From the NCBI GenBank assembly GCA_964570205.1, contig CAZMXI010000085.1:1-20620 (forward strand): a stretch of 20,620 bases of DNA, in the 5' to 3' direction. Within the stretch, counting starts at the first letter, position 1. Every line of letters begins with the position of its first letter. This document shows positions 1 through 7,171 of this stretch, one piece after another. The DNA is from CAZMXI01 sp964570205. Its GTDB lineage: Bacteria; Planctomycetota; Phycisphaerae; Tepidisphaerales; Tepidisphaeraceae. Under the pieces are notes generated by a model. That model ran no database searches, was not told the DNA's origin, and saw only the letters and a list, made by a program, of their open reading frames with translations. The position numbers were made by a program, and so were the translations under genes.

Positions 1-693
1 GCGTCGGTGTGCGTCAATCCGGGCAGCGCGTTCAACTGCTATTGGCCGATGCCCTTCCGAAAGAAGGCCCGAGTCACGTTGGAGAACATCGATGAGAAGG
101 ACATGGTCCTCTATTACCAGATCGACTATGCCCTGACGAAAGTCGCGAAGGATGCGGCCTATCTGCATGGCCAGTTCCGTCGCGAGGACCCGCTGAAGAC
201 CACGGGGCTCTACACGATTGTCGACGGAATCAAAGGCAAGGGCCACTATGTCGGCACGTACATGGCCTGGGAAGTTCACTCGCCGGGCTGGTGGGGCGAG
301 GGCGAGATCAAGTTCTTCATGGATGGCGATCAGGAATTCCCGACCATCTGCGGCACCGGCACCGAGGATTACTTCTGCGGTTCCTACAACTTCGAGAATC
401 GCAAGACGAAGCAGTACCAGACGTTCTCAACGCCCTACACGGGCCTGGCGCAGGTCCTGCCGGCGGATCAGATCTACCAGGTCGGCCAGCGCTTCGGGCT
501 GTATCGCTGGCATGTCACCGACCCGATCCGGTTTGAGAAGGATCTGAAGGTCACGATTCAGGCCCTTGGATGGCAGGAAGGCGGCCGATATCTCCCGCTG
601 AAGGATGACATTTCATCCACGGCCTTCTGGTATCAGGCCGAACCGCACGCGAAGTTCCCCACGCTTCCCGCTCGTGAGAAGCTGAACTGGTGA
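1..693 (+). CDS. DUF2961 / GH172-type glycoside hydrolase, 3' part (5' end outside window)
   Basis: The reading frame is open from the first base, so only the C-terminal 230 residues are visible; no credible start lies inside. The fragment carries the signature of DUF2961 proteins: an N-G-S-A-F-N-C-Y-W-P-M-P-F-like segment near codons 6-18, a W-W-G-E-G-E-I-K-F-F stretch near codon 97, and G-T-G-T-E-D-Y-F at codons 118-125. DUF2961 is now glycoside hydrolase family 172, whose studied members act on alpha-D-fructofuranosides or alpha-D-arabinofuranosides using two glutamates; Glu122 in the G-T-E-D motif is a likely one. The substrate here cannot be told. The next gene, an exported aldo/keto reductase, starts 76 bases downstream on the same strand, so the two may be co-transcribed. 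Family assignment is strong, specificity unknown. Confidence 0.8.
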   Translation, partial: ASVCVNPGSAFNCYWPMPFRKKARVTLENIDEKDMVLYYQIDYALTKVAKDAAYLHGQFRREDPLKTTGLYTIVDGIKGKGHYVGTYMAWEVHSPGWWGEGEIKFFMDGDQEFPTICGTGTEDYFCGSYNFENRKTKQYQTFSTPYTGLAQVLPADQIYQVGQRFGLYRWHVTDPIRFEKDLKVTIQALGWQEGGRYLPLKDDISSTAFWYQAEPHAKFPTLPAREKLNW

Positions 694-768
694 GCGCAAG
701 ATATCGCCGCGAGTTGGCGTTTGGCGCATGCTGATGGGTCGCGCCGACTGAGACGATCGGAGTGGACT

Positions 769-1707
769 ATGAACACGGAATCATCGCTTGGTGTTCTGGC
801 GGCTTCGTCTACCATTTCCTCCCGCCGGCAGTTCCTCGGGCGCACGGCCGCGCTGGCCGGAGCGGCGCTGCTGACGCCCGGCGCCTTGTCGGCAGCGCAG
901 GCTGGCAGCGTGCGCACGGCGGTGGATCAGGTGGAGCTGGGCAGGACGGGGCTGAAGCTCAGCCGCCTCGGGTTCGGCACCGGCAGCAACAGCGGCAATG
1001 TGCAGAAGGCTCTGGGGCAGCAGAAGTTCAACGACCTGATTCGCTACGCCTACGACAAGGGCATCACCTTCTTCGACTGCGCCCAGAGCTATGCGACGTT
1101 CGATTGGATCGCCGGCGCCATCAAGGGCCTGCCGCGGGAGAGGCTCTTCATCCAGTCCAAAGTCTCAGGCCAGCCACAGGACATTGCCAAGGCGATCGAT
1201 CGCCATCGCCAGGTGCTCAACACCGACTACATCGACAGTCTGCTGGTCCACTGCATGGTCAACAAGGGCTGGACAGACACGTTCAAACGCATCATGGATG
1301 GCTTTGATGTCGCGCAGGACAAGAAGTGGATTAGAGCCAAGGGCGTTTCCTGTCACAGCCTGCCCGCGCTGCGCAACGCGACCGAATCGGATTGGTCCCA
1401 GGTCCATCTGGTGCGCGTCAACCCCCAGGCCAAGCACATTGACGGTCCCGAGGAGCACTGGGACAAGCCCGGCGACGACATCAAGCCCGTCATGGAGCAA
1501 ATCAAGGCCATGCACGCCAAGGGCCGAGGCATCATCGCGATGAAGCTGATCGGCAACGGCGATTTCCGGAATGCCGAAGACCGCGAAAAGGCCGCTCGCT
1601 TCGCGATGGCCCAGCCGGAGATTCACGCCGTCGTCATTGGTTTCAAGAGCACCGGCGAGGTCGATGAAGCCATCGAGCGCATCAACCACGCACTGGCCGT
1701 GGGGTAA
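769..1707 (+). CDS. Tat-exported aldo/keto reductase with intact catalytic tetrad
   Basis: A 312-residue protein. The ATG at 769 is preceded by GGAG at 759-762, six bases away, and gives a twin-arginine signal: S-R-R-Q-F-L-G at residues 18-24 followed by an Ala/Leu-rich stretch to about 46. An in-frame TTG at 721 has no such support. The mature part follows the aldo/keto reductase pattern: E-L-G-R-T-G-L-K-L-S-R-L-G-F-G-T at 56-71, then Asp103, Tyr108, Lys131 and His161 in the contexts expected for the Asp-Tyr-Lys-His tetrad. AKRs reduce carbonyls with NAD(P)H. Tat export suggests a folded, cofactor-loaded enzyme acting outside the cytoplasm, as seen in many planctomycete AKR-like proteins; the substrate is probably a sugar but this is inference. 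The phosphatase gene starts 3 bases after its stop. Confidence 0.85.
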   Translation: MNTESSLGVLAASSTISSRRQFLGRTAALAGAALLTPGALSAAQAGSVRTAVDQVELGRTGLKLSRLGFGTGSNSGNVQKALGQQKFNDLIRYAYDKGITFFDCAQSYATFDWIAGAIKGLPRERLFIQSKVSGQPQDIAKAIDRHRQVLNTDYIDSLLVHCMVNKGWTDTFKRIMDGFDVAQDKKWIRAKGVSCHSLPALRNATESDWSQVHLVRVNPQAKHIDGPEEHWDKPGDDIKPVMEQIKAMHAKGRGIIAMKLIGNGDFRNAEDREKAARFAMAQPEIHAVVIGFKSTGEVDEAIERINHALAVG

Positions 1708-1709
1708 CC

Positions 1710-2312
1710 GTGGCAGACCGACGATGCCCTTGGCTCTGGCTGGGGATTGTGACGGCCATGCTGGCCGGTTGCGCCCGGAGTCCTTCCTGCATCGAGGAGC
1801 ACTATTGCGTGCAGGCGGGAGTGCTGGAGCGGGGGGCCCAGCCTTCGGCCGAAGCGCTCCACGCGCTGAAAGCCGCCGGAATCCGTACCATTGTCGATCT
1901 TCGCGATAACGACCGCACCGACGAGCGCATTCTCGTGGCAAGCCTCGGCATGCACTACGTGAATATCCCTTCACAGGCGGACTCGCCGTCGGATGCCAAC
2001 ATGGCGAAGTTCCTGGCGATTGTGAGCCAACCGGCCAACTGGCCGGTCTTTGTGCATTGCCGGCAAGGCCGGGACCGAACCGGCACCGCCTCCGCTGTTT
2101 ACCGCATGATCGTTCAGGGCTGGCCTGCAGAGAAGGCGATCGAGGAACTCCAGCAACACCAGGGGATTAATGCGCTGCTGTTTCCTCAGATTCCGCGCTA
2201 CTTACGTGCGATGGATGTGGCCAAACTGAGAGCGACTGTAAGTCGTTTTGAAACGACAGTTTCCGAGCGATCAGACACAAGCCTCGACCTTGCCGCCACA
2301 GCCCGGCCCTGA
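1710..2312 (+). CDS. Lipoprotein dual-specificity/tyrosine phosphatase-like protein
   Basis: A 200-residue protein starting with GTG at 1710, two bases after the stop of the preceding AKR; GGGG at 1701-1704 may serve as the ribosome site, so translation is probably coupled. Residues 7-21 form a short hydrophobic signal ending in the lipobox L-A-G-C (Cys21), which implies lipid attachment. The catalytic P-loop H-C-R-Q-G-R-D-R-T-G lies at 116-125: Cys117, five residues, Arg123, the C-x5-R motif of Cys-dependent phosphatases. The upstream segment I-V-D-L-R-D-N (61-67) and a later Asp near residue 91, a possible general acid, fit the dual-specificity/PTP fold. Extracytoplasmic members may act on phosphorylated sugars, lipids or inositols rather than proteins; the sequence does not decide. 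Confidence 0.82.
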   Translation: MADRRCPWLWLGIVTAMLAGCARSPSCIEEHYCVQAGVLERGAQPSAEALHALKAAGIRTIVDLRDNDRTDERILVASLGMHYVNIPSQADSPSDANMAKFLAIVSQPANWPVFVHCRQGRDRTGTASAVYRMIVQGWPAEKAIEELQQHQGINALLFPQIPRYLRAMDVAKLRATVSRFETTVSERSDTSLDLAATARP

Positions 2313-2414
2313 TTCAAAACGACATACCGTTTTCTAACCGGCCCAGCCTTGTCCGGTCCTATCATTAGACGCAACAATGGAGTTGTCAGAAGGTCTCTGA
2401 ACGGAGTTAAAGTC

Positions 2415-3293
2415 ATGATTATAAATAGCTTAAGAACCGGACTGCTTTTCTTTGCGATGACCGCTCTGATCATGGGTGGCGGTTGGGCCGTAGGGCAATG
2501 GACCGGCAACGACAACGCCATCTACTACGCCTTGGTCATGGCGGCCGTTATGAACGTCATTGGCTACTTCTTCAGCGACAAGATAGCCCTGGCATCGATG
2601 CATGCCCAACAGGTTGGACCCGACCACCACTTGTATCGAGTCGTCGCTGACCTGGTGCGGCGGGCGAATATGCCTATGCCACGGGTCTATGTCGCGCCCA
2701 CCTCTGCGCCCAATGCGTTCGCTACAGGACGCAACCCACGGCATGCGGCCGTTTGTGCAACAGATGGTCTTCTGCAAATTCTCGATGCGGAAGAGGTTGC
2801 GGGAGTTATGGCCCATGAATTGGCGCATGTGCGGCACCGCGACATCCTCACCCAGAGCATCGCCGCGACGTTAGCTGGCGCCATCAGCTTCCTGGGCTAT
2901 ATGTTCATGTTTGGCGGCGGCCGGCGCAGCAGCGACGGCGAAGGCGGCGGCGCCAATCCGCTGATCGGGCTCTTGTTCCTGATCCTCGGGCCAATCGCGG
3001 CCGGGCTGATACAGATGGCGATTAGTCGTCAACGCGAATACGCCGCAGATAAAGGCGGGGCCGAGATTTGTGGCAATCCGATGTGGCTGGCACGTGCGCT
3101 GGAGAAACTGCACTACTACTCCCGCCAGGTGCCGTTGGATGTTAACCCCAGTTTTAACAACATGTTCATCGTCGAACCGCTAAACGCCATGGGCGGCGCT
3201 GCCGACCTGTTCTCAACCCACCCGACCCTAGAGAAGCGGCTGAAGAACCTTATTGGCCGCGAGGCGACCGGCTATTACCGCACCGTGCGATAA
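2415..3293 (+). CDS. htpX: HtpX-type membrane zinc metalloprotease (M48)
   Basis: A 292-residue protein. ATG 2415 is chosen over an in-frame upstream GTG/ATG because it starts directly before the first membrane segment and has ACGGAG at 2401-2406. Hydrophobic segments lie at about 8-25 and 36-53, then 149-167 and 183-203, the usual four-helix HtpX layout. The zinc motif H-E-L-A-H is at 134-138 and the third ligand Glu208 is in R-E-Y-A-A-D. HtpX degrades damaged inner-membrane proteins and cooperates with FtsH in other bacteria. Length and motif order match the family. A 102-base gap separates it from the phosphatase gene, so it may have its own promoter. A strong hairpin follows the stop. Confidence 0.93.
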   Translation: MIINSLRTGLLFFAMTALIMGGGWAVGQWTGNDNAIYYALVMAAVMNVIGYFFSDKIALASMHAQQVGPDHHLYRVVADLVRRANMPMPRVYVAPTSAPNAFATGRNPRHAAVCATDGLLQILDAEEVAGVMAHELAHVRHRDILTQSIAATLAGAISFLGYMFMFGGGRRSSDGEGGGANPLIGLLFLILGPIAAGLIQMAISRQREYAADKGGAEICGNPMWLARALEKLHYYSRQVPLDVNPSFNNMFIVEPLNAMGGAADLFSTHPTLEKRLKNLIGREATGYYRTVR

Positions 3294-3320
3294 AGGCGGT
3301 GCCATGATCCCTGGCAGCCA

Positions 3321-3350
3321 CGAGAGCGCGGGTGCCTGCCCGCGCTCTCG
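3321..3350. terminator. Hairpin at convergent htpX / FUN14 junction, probable bidirectional terminator
   Basis: A perfect 12-bp stem (3321-3332 paired with 3339-3350) with a 6-base loop lies 28 bases past the htpX stop and 10 bases past the end of the convergent FUN14-like gene. The T-tract is poor (TTCC), so it is not a textbook intrinsic terminator, but its position between two converging gene ends fits that role in both directions. Confidence 0.7.
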
Positions 3351-3359
3351 TTCCAGAGG

Positions 3360-3956
3360 TCACCTGCCCCGGAAGCCCACAAACAGCCCTGTTACGGCGG
3401 ATGCGGCGGAGGGGACCTGGCCGGTCACAAACTGCTGGAACGATGCCGTCTGATACCGGATCCAGTCCACGGCCGAGTCATACTGTCGTTCGAGCAAGAG
3501 CCAGTCGATCTGCACCCATCCCATGTACTGCAGGCCGAACATCGCCAGGAGAATGATGCCTAATGTGAACGCGGTGATCTTGAAAAACGCCCGGAGGGCG
3601 TAGGCAATGCAGAAACCGACGAAAAAGCTGAAACCGAGGCGGAAGATGGCTGGCGACCAGTTGTTCAGATCAAACTGGGTCTCCGGTTGCGTGGGCGAGG
3701 TTTCCTTGGCCGAGGAATCCGAGCCGGAGGGCGATCCTGAGAGAAAGCTGCTGCCCGGAGTTCGCGGCCCAGTGGTTGTCGTACTGCCGGAATCGGACGG
3801 CGTGGTCGTCTGCGGCGTCTGCGGTCGAGTCATGGCGTAGACCTTGAGCCCGCCACCAACGATCATCAGCAGCAAGGACAGGCCCAACATCGCTTTCTGC
3901 CAGGGCTTAAAGGGTTTGCGCTTGGGCGCGGCTGGCTTCTCAGTTCGATCGCTCAT
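3360..3956 (-). CDS. FUN14-domain-like small membrane protein
   Basis: A 198-residue protein. A basic N-terminus precedes a membrane helix at about 21-42, then a Ser/Thr/Pro/Gly-rich, probably disordered linker (44-97), then a C-terminal block with two closely spaced hydrophobic helices (about 104-143). That block contains G-F-S-F-F-V-G-F-C-I-A-Y-A-L-R at 108-122 and a following L-Q-Y-M-G-W-V-Q-I-D-W segment, which resemble the FUN14 family. Bacterial and archaeal FUN14 proteins have no settled function. Its ATG overlaps the stop of the upstream acetyltransferase gene (ATGA, 3953-3956), so the two are translationally coupled. The disordered linker placed ahead of the FUN14 block is unusual. 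The FUN14 match was made by eye. Confidence 0.65.
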   Translation of the reverse strand: MSDRTEKPAAPKRKPFKPWQKAMLGLSLLLMIVGGGLKVYAMTRPQTPQTTTPSDSGSTTTTGPRTPGSSFLSGSPSGSDSSAKETSPTQPETQFDLNNWSPAIFRLGFSFFVGFCIAYALRAFFKITAFTLGIILLAMFGLQYMGWVQIDWLLLERQYDSAVDWIRYQTASFQQFVTGQVPSAASAVTGLFVGFRGR

Positions 3957-4633
3957 GCTGACTCCAATTCATCAAGTCTACCCCGCAGGTTGTGCATCAG
4001 TTCTCTGAAGCGGCGGCAGGTAGTGGTCGTCGCCGGCGGCTGGTCAACCGTCAGATCCATCTGATGGACCTCCGTGCCGTATTGTACCCTTGCGCCGAGA
4101 TTGCAGAACCAGGTAAAGACGATTTCGTTCTCGGGCAGAACCAGCCCTCGAAGAGTGCGGATTCCACGCCGGGCGGCCAGCAGGTGCAGGATGGCAAGCA
4201 GAACTTCGCCCACGCCGCGATGCTGCCATTTGTCCACAACCGCCAGGGCGAATTCGGCGGTGGCGGGGTCATTCTTCAGGCGTACAAACCGTCCAAGGCC
4301 GATTCCCGGCAATTCCGGCCGGACAGGTTCTACTGCGGCCCAGGCGACGTGGTCGCTCTGGTCAACCTGGGTGAGATAGGCAATCAGCTCGTCAGTCAGG
4401 TGTGGGGTGCCCGTGAAGAATCGGAGGTAACGGGTATAGCCGGACATACGCTCGACGCCATCCACAATGCGGTTGCGATCCTCGGGGATGACCGGCCCGA
4501 GGAGGATTTGTTCGCCCGCGGGCAACGTGTGCAGGAATGCTTTTCGGCCGAAGGGCTGGGTCATAAAGCCTCGGGTCTGGTTGCAGGCGAACTGATGGAT
4601 ATACTGCCACGGGTTGGCTGTCAAAAGGCGCAT
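3953..4633 (-). CDS. GNAT-family N-acetyltransferase
   Basis: A 226-residue protein with the acetyl-CoA binding motif A of GNAT enzymes: the strand A-E-F-A-L-A-V-V-D at 126-134, then Q-H-R-G-V-G at 137-142 (Q/R-x-x-G-x-G) and the helix that follows. A later P-E-N-E-I-V-F-T-W-F-C-N-L-G-A segment (167-181) is the usual 'N-x-x-a-x-x-x-y-x-x-x-G' part. It should transfer an acetyl group from acetyl-CoA to an amine; the acceptor is unknown. The first ATG is at 4633; an alternative ATG at residue 24 (4564) has GAGG four bases upstream and could be the true start. It overlaps the FUN14-like gene by four bases. It diverges from the GH95 gene. Confidence 0.75.
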   Translation of the reverse strand: MRLLTANPWQYIHQFACNQTRGFMTQPFGRKAFLHTLPAGEQILLGPVIPEDRNRIVDGVERMSGYTRYLRFFTGTPHLTDELIAYLTQVDQSDHVAWAAVEPVRPELPGIGLGRFVRLKNDPATAEFALAVVDKWQHRGVGEVLLAILHLLAARRGIRTLRGLVLPENEIVFTWFCNLGARVQYGTEVHQMDLTVDQPPATTTTCRRFRELMHNLRGRLDELESA

Positions 4634-4698
4634 TCCGATGTGGCGGAGTTTTACTGGGGCACCGCCGGTTGAGCCTCTGGGCAGAATGAAGGAGCAAG

Positions 4699-6708
4699 AT
4701 GAAGACTCGCTGGTTGGCCGTCGCGTTGATGGTGTTGGTGGCGGGCGGTGTGAGCGGCGTGTGCCGGGCAGCCGACGACGGCGGGGGGGCGCTGACGCTC
4801 TGGTACAAGCGGCCGGCCGCGAGGTGGGAGGAGTCTCTGCCCGTGGGCAACGGTCGTCTGGGCGGGATGGTCTTTGGCGGGATCCAGCAGGAACGCATCC
4901 AATTGAATGAAGACAGCGTATGGTCCGGTGCGCCGCAGGACGCGGACAATCCGGAAGCCCTCAAGGCACTGCCGGAGATCCGTCGGTTGCTGTTCGCGGG
5001 GAAGTACACTGAAGCTCAAAGGCTGACATATCAGAAACAGGTTTGCAGCGGGGCCGGGTCGGGTCATGGACGGGGCGCGAATGTGCCGTTCGGGTGCTAT
5101 CAGACGATGGGGGATTTGAGGTTGACTTTCATCGGCCAGGAGGGCGAGGCGTCGGAATACCGGCGGGAACTGAACTTGGACGAGGCCATCGCGCGAGTCA
5201 GTTATGCGATGGGCGACAGGCGGTATTCGAGAGAGGTCTTCTCCAGTCATCCGGACCAGGCGATGGTGGTGCGTCTGGGGTGCGATCGGCCGGGGAGCAT
5301 CAGCCTGAACGCGGCGTTGAGTCGGCCCGAGGCCACAACGACGAAAGCGGTGGGCGACCACGAACTGGCGATGTCGGGACAACTTTTCGGTGGCAAGGGT
5401 TTGAAGCTGATGGTGCGGGCACGCATTTCCGCCGAAGGCGGGCGGACATCGGCGGTCGGCGAGACGATCCGCGTCGATGGCGCCGATGCCGTCACGATCA
5501 TCGTGACGGCCGCGACCGATTACCGAGGCAAGGATCAGGAACGGGTGAGCCAAGAGCAGTTGCAGGCGGCGGCCGGCAAGAGATACGAGACGATTCGCGA
5601 TGCCCACGTGGCGGATTACCGGAGGCTGTTTCGCCGCGTGCAGCTTGATCTGGGGCGGACGCCCGCGGCTGAACTGCCGACGGATGAGCGACTGGCGGCG
5701 ATGCGCAAAGGCGGGGATGACCCGCAGCTCGCCACGCTCTATTTCCAGTTTGCACGGTACCTGCTCATCGGCAGTTCCCGGCCGGGCGACCTGGCGGCGA
5801 ACCTTCAGGGGATCTGGGCGGATGGATTGCAGACGCCGTGGAACTGCGACTATCACACGAACATCAATGTGCAGATGAACTACTGGCCGGCCGAGGTGGC
5901 GAATCTGGCGGAATGCCATGAGCCGCTTTTTGACCTGATCGAGGCCATGCGCGAGCCCGGCCGCAAGACGGCGCGGGTGCATTACGGCGCCAGGGGATGG
6001 GTGGTTCACACCATACACAACATATGGGGTTTCACGTCGCCGGGAGAGCATCCGTCGTGGGGGCAGTTTCCGGCGGCGGGGGGGTGGTTGTGCCAGCACC
6101 TGTGGGAGCACTACATGTTCAGCGGGGACCGGGCATTTCTGAAGAAGGCGTACCCGGCAATGAAGGAGTCGGCCCAGTTCTACATGGATTTCCTGGTGGA
6201 GGAGCCGAAGCACAAGTGGCTTGTGACAGCGCCCTCGAATTCGCCCGAGAACGCGTTCCGCACGGCGGACGGGCAGGTGGCGGGCGTGTGTTATGGTCCG
6301 AGCATGGACATGCAGATTATCGGTGAGCTGTTCGGCAACTGCATCGAAGCCAGCCGGATTCTTGGCGAAGATGAGGCGTTCCGGGGCGAATTGGAGACGG
6401 CCAGGGCCCGGCTGGCGCCACCGCAGATCGGCAAGCACGGGCAGTTGCAGGAGTGGATAGAGGACTTCGACGAGCCCGAGCCTGGGCACCGGCACATGTC
6501 GCACCTTTACGCGCTGCATCCGGGCAACGCAATCACGATGCGTGGCACTCCGGACCTGGCGAAGGCTGCGCGCGTTTCGATCGAGCGCAGGATGAAGAGC
6601 GGCGGCGCGCATACGGGATGGAGCCGCGCCTGGGTGATCAACTTCTGGGCGCGGCTGGAAGATGGCGAGCAGTCGCACAGCAATGTGAACGCGCTGCTGG
6701 CGAAATAG
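4699..6708 (+). CDS. GH95 alpha-L-fucosidase, truncated by an in-frame TAG
   Basis: The open part is 669 residues. AAGGAG at 4689-4694 and a signal peptide (residues 1 to about 24, ending C-R-A) fix the start. GH95 enzymes are inverting 1,2-alpha-L-fucosidases (some act on L-galactose). Family landmarks are visible: L-P-V-G-N-G-R-L-G-G-M at 47-57, L-N-E-D-S-V-W-S-G at 70-78, and T-N-I-N-V-Q-M-N-Y-W-P-A-E around 387-399, where Asn388 and Asn390 correspond to the active-site Asn pair of the Bifidobacterium enzyme. The proposed acid Glu517 lies in S-P-E-N. The frame stops with TAG at 6706-6708, but the same frame continues for another 121 codons with clear GH95 sequence, including the catalytic Asp. 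As read, the product would lack that Asp and be inactive unless the codon is read through or the base is an error. Confidence 0.88.
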   Translation: MKTRWLAVALMVLVAGGVSGVCRAADDGGGALTLWYKRPAARWEESLPVGNGRLGGMVFGGIQQERIQLNEDSVWSGAPQDADNPEALKALPEIRRLLFAGKYTEAQRLTYQKQVCSGAGSGHGRGANVPFGCYQTMGDLRLTFIGQEGEASEYRRELNLDEAIARVSYAMGDRRYSREVFSSHPDQAMVVRLGCDRPGSISLNAALSRPEATTTKAVGDHELAMSGQLFGGKGLKLMVRARISAEGGRTSAVGETIRVDGADAVTIIVTAATDYRGKDQERVSQEQLQAAAGKRYETIRDAHVADYRRLFRRVQLDLGRTPAAELPTDERLAAMRKGGDDPQLATLYFQFARYLLIGSSRPGDLAANLQGIWADGLQTPWNCDYHTNINVQMNYWPAEVANLAECHEPLFDLIEAMREPGRKTARVHYGARGWVVHTIHNIWGFTSPGEHPSWGQFPAAGGWLCQHLWEHYMFSGDRAFLKKAYPAMKESAQFYMDFLVEEPKHKWLVTAPSNSPENAFRTADGQVAGVCYGPSMDMQIIGELFGNCIEASRILGEDEAFRGELETARARLAPPQIGKHGQLQEWIEDFDEPEPGHRHMSHLYALHPGNAITMRGTPDLAKAARVSIERRMKSGGAHTGWSRAWVINFWARLEDGEQSHSNVNALLAK

Positions 6709-7074
6709 ACTCTGCCCAACCTGTTTGACACGCATCCGCCGTTCCAAATCGATGGCAACTTCGGCGGCGCGGCGGGCATCGCAGAGCTGCTGCTGCAGAG
6801 CCATGCCGGCGAGATCAAGTTGCTGCCGGCGCTGCCCAGGGCTTGGGCCAACGGCAGTGTGAAAGGCTTGCGCGCCCGGGGCGGGTTCGAGGTGGACATC
6901 GAGTGGAAAGGCGGCCGGATGAGCCGGGCGGCGATCCGGTCGAAAATGGGCAATGTATGCCGAGTTGGCGGGCTGGACGCCACTCGTGTGACGCGAAATG
7001 GCGAGGGCATCACCGCCCAGAACGGTCGGTTCGAGACCCAGGCCGGTGCGGAGTATGTGCTGACGGCGAGATAG
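6709..7074 (+). pseudogene. Severed C-terminal part of the GH95 fucosidase (same frame, after TAG)
   Basis: After the TAG at 6706-6708 the frame stays open to TAG 7072-7074. It begins T-L-P-N-L-F-D-T-H-P-P-F-Q-I-D-G-N-F-G-G, a hallmark of GH95; the Asp at codon 685 (GAT 6751) corresponds to the catalytic base partner (Asp766 in the Bifidobacterium enzyme). The rest resembles the C-terminal beta-domain of the family. There is no frameshift. With the TAG read as an amino acid the protein would be about 791 residues, within the usual GH95 range. A Ser codon TCG is one base away from TAG, so a single substitution or sequencing error is the simplest explanation. No separate start site is evident, so an independent product is unlikely. 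Confidence 0.85.
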
Positions 7075-7075
7075 T

Positions 7076-7114
7076 CTGGCCGCAAGTGGAATTGTTTTGA
7101 CACAAAGCGGCCAG
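7076..7114. repeat. 8-bp inverted repeat enclosing the -35 element of the LamG operon
   Basis: CTGGCCGC at 7076-7083 is perfectly complementary to GCGGCCAG at 7107-7114. The arms are 31 bases apart centre to centre, about three helical turns, and TTGACA at 7097-7102 lies between them. It starts one base after the GH95 stop, so it could be a terminator-like hairpin for GH95 or an operator for the downstream operon. Symmetry is seen directly; the role is inferred. Confidence 0.45.
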
Positions 7115-7125
7115 TATCTGACAAT
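7097..7125 (+). promoter_or_regulatory. Candidate sigma-70-type promoter of the LamG operon
   Basis: TTGACA (7097-7102, consensus -35) is followed after 17 bases by GACAAT (7120-7125, four of six -10 matches). It lies about 45 bases upstream of the LamG start codon in the gap after GH95. Planctomycete promoters are poorly defined, so this is a match to the general bacterial consensus only. Confidence 0.45.
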
Positions 7126-7171
7126 CCGCAGGAGCAGCGGTTTGTCCGGTCGCTTATCATCTCGGTGGCCT

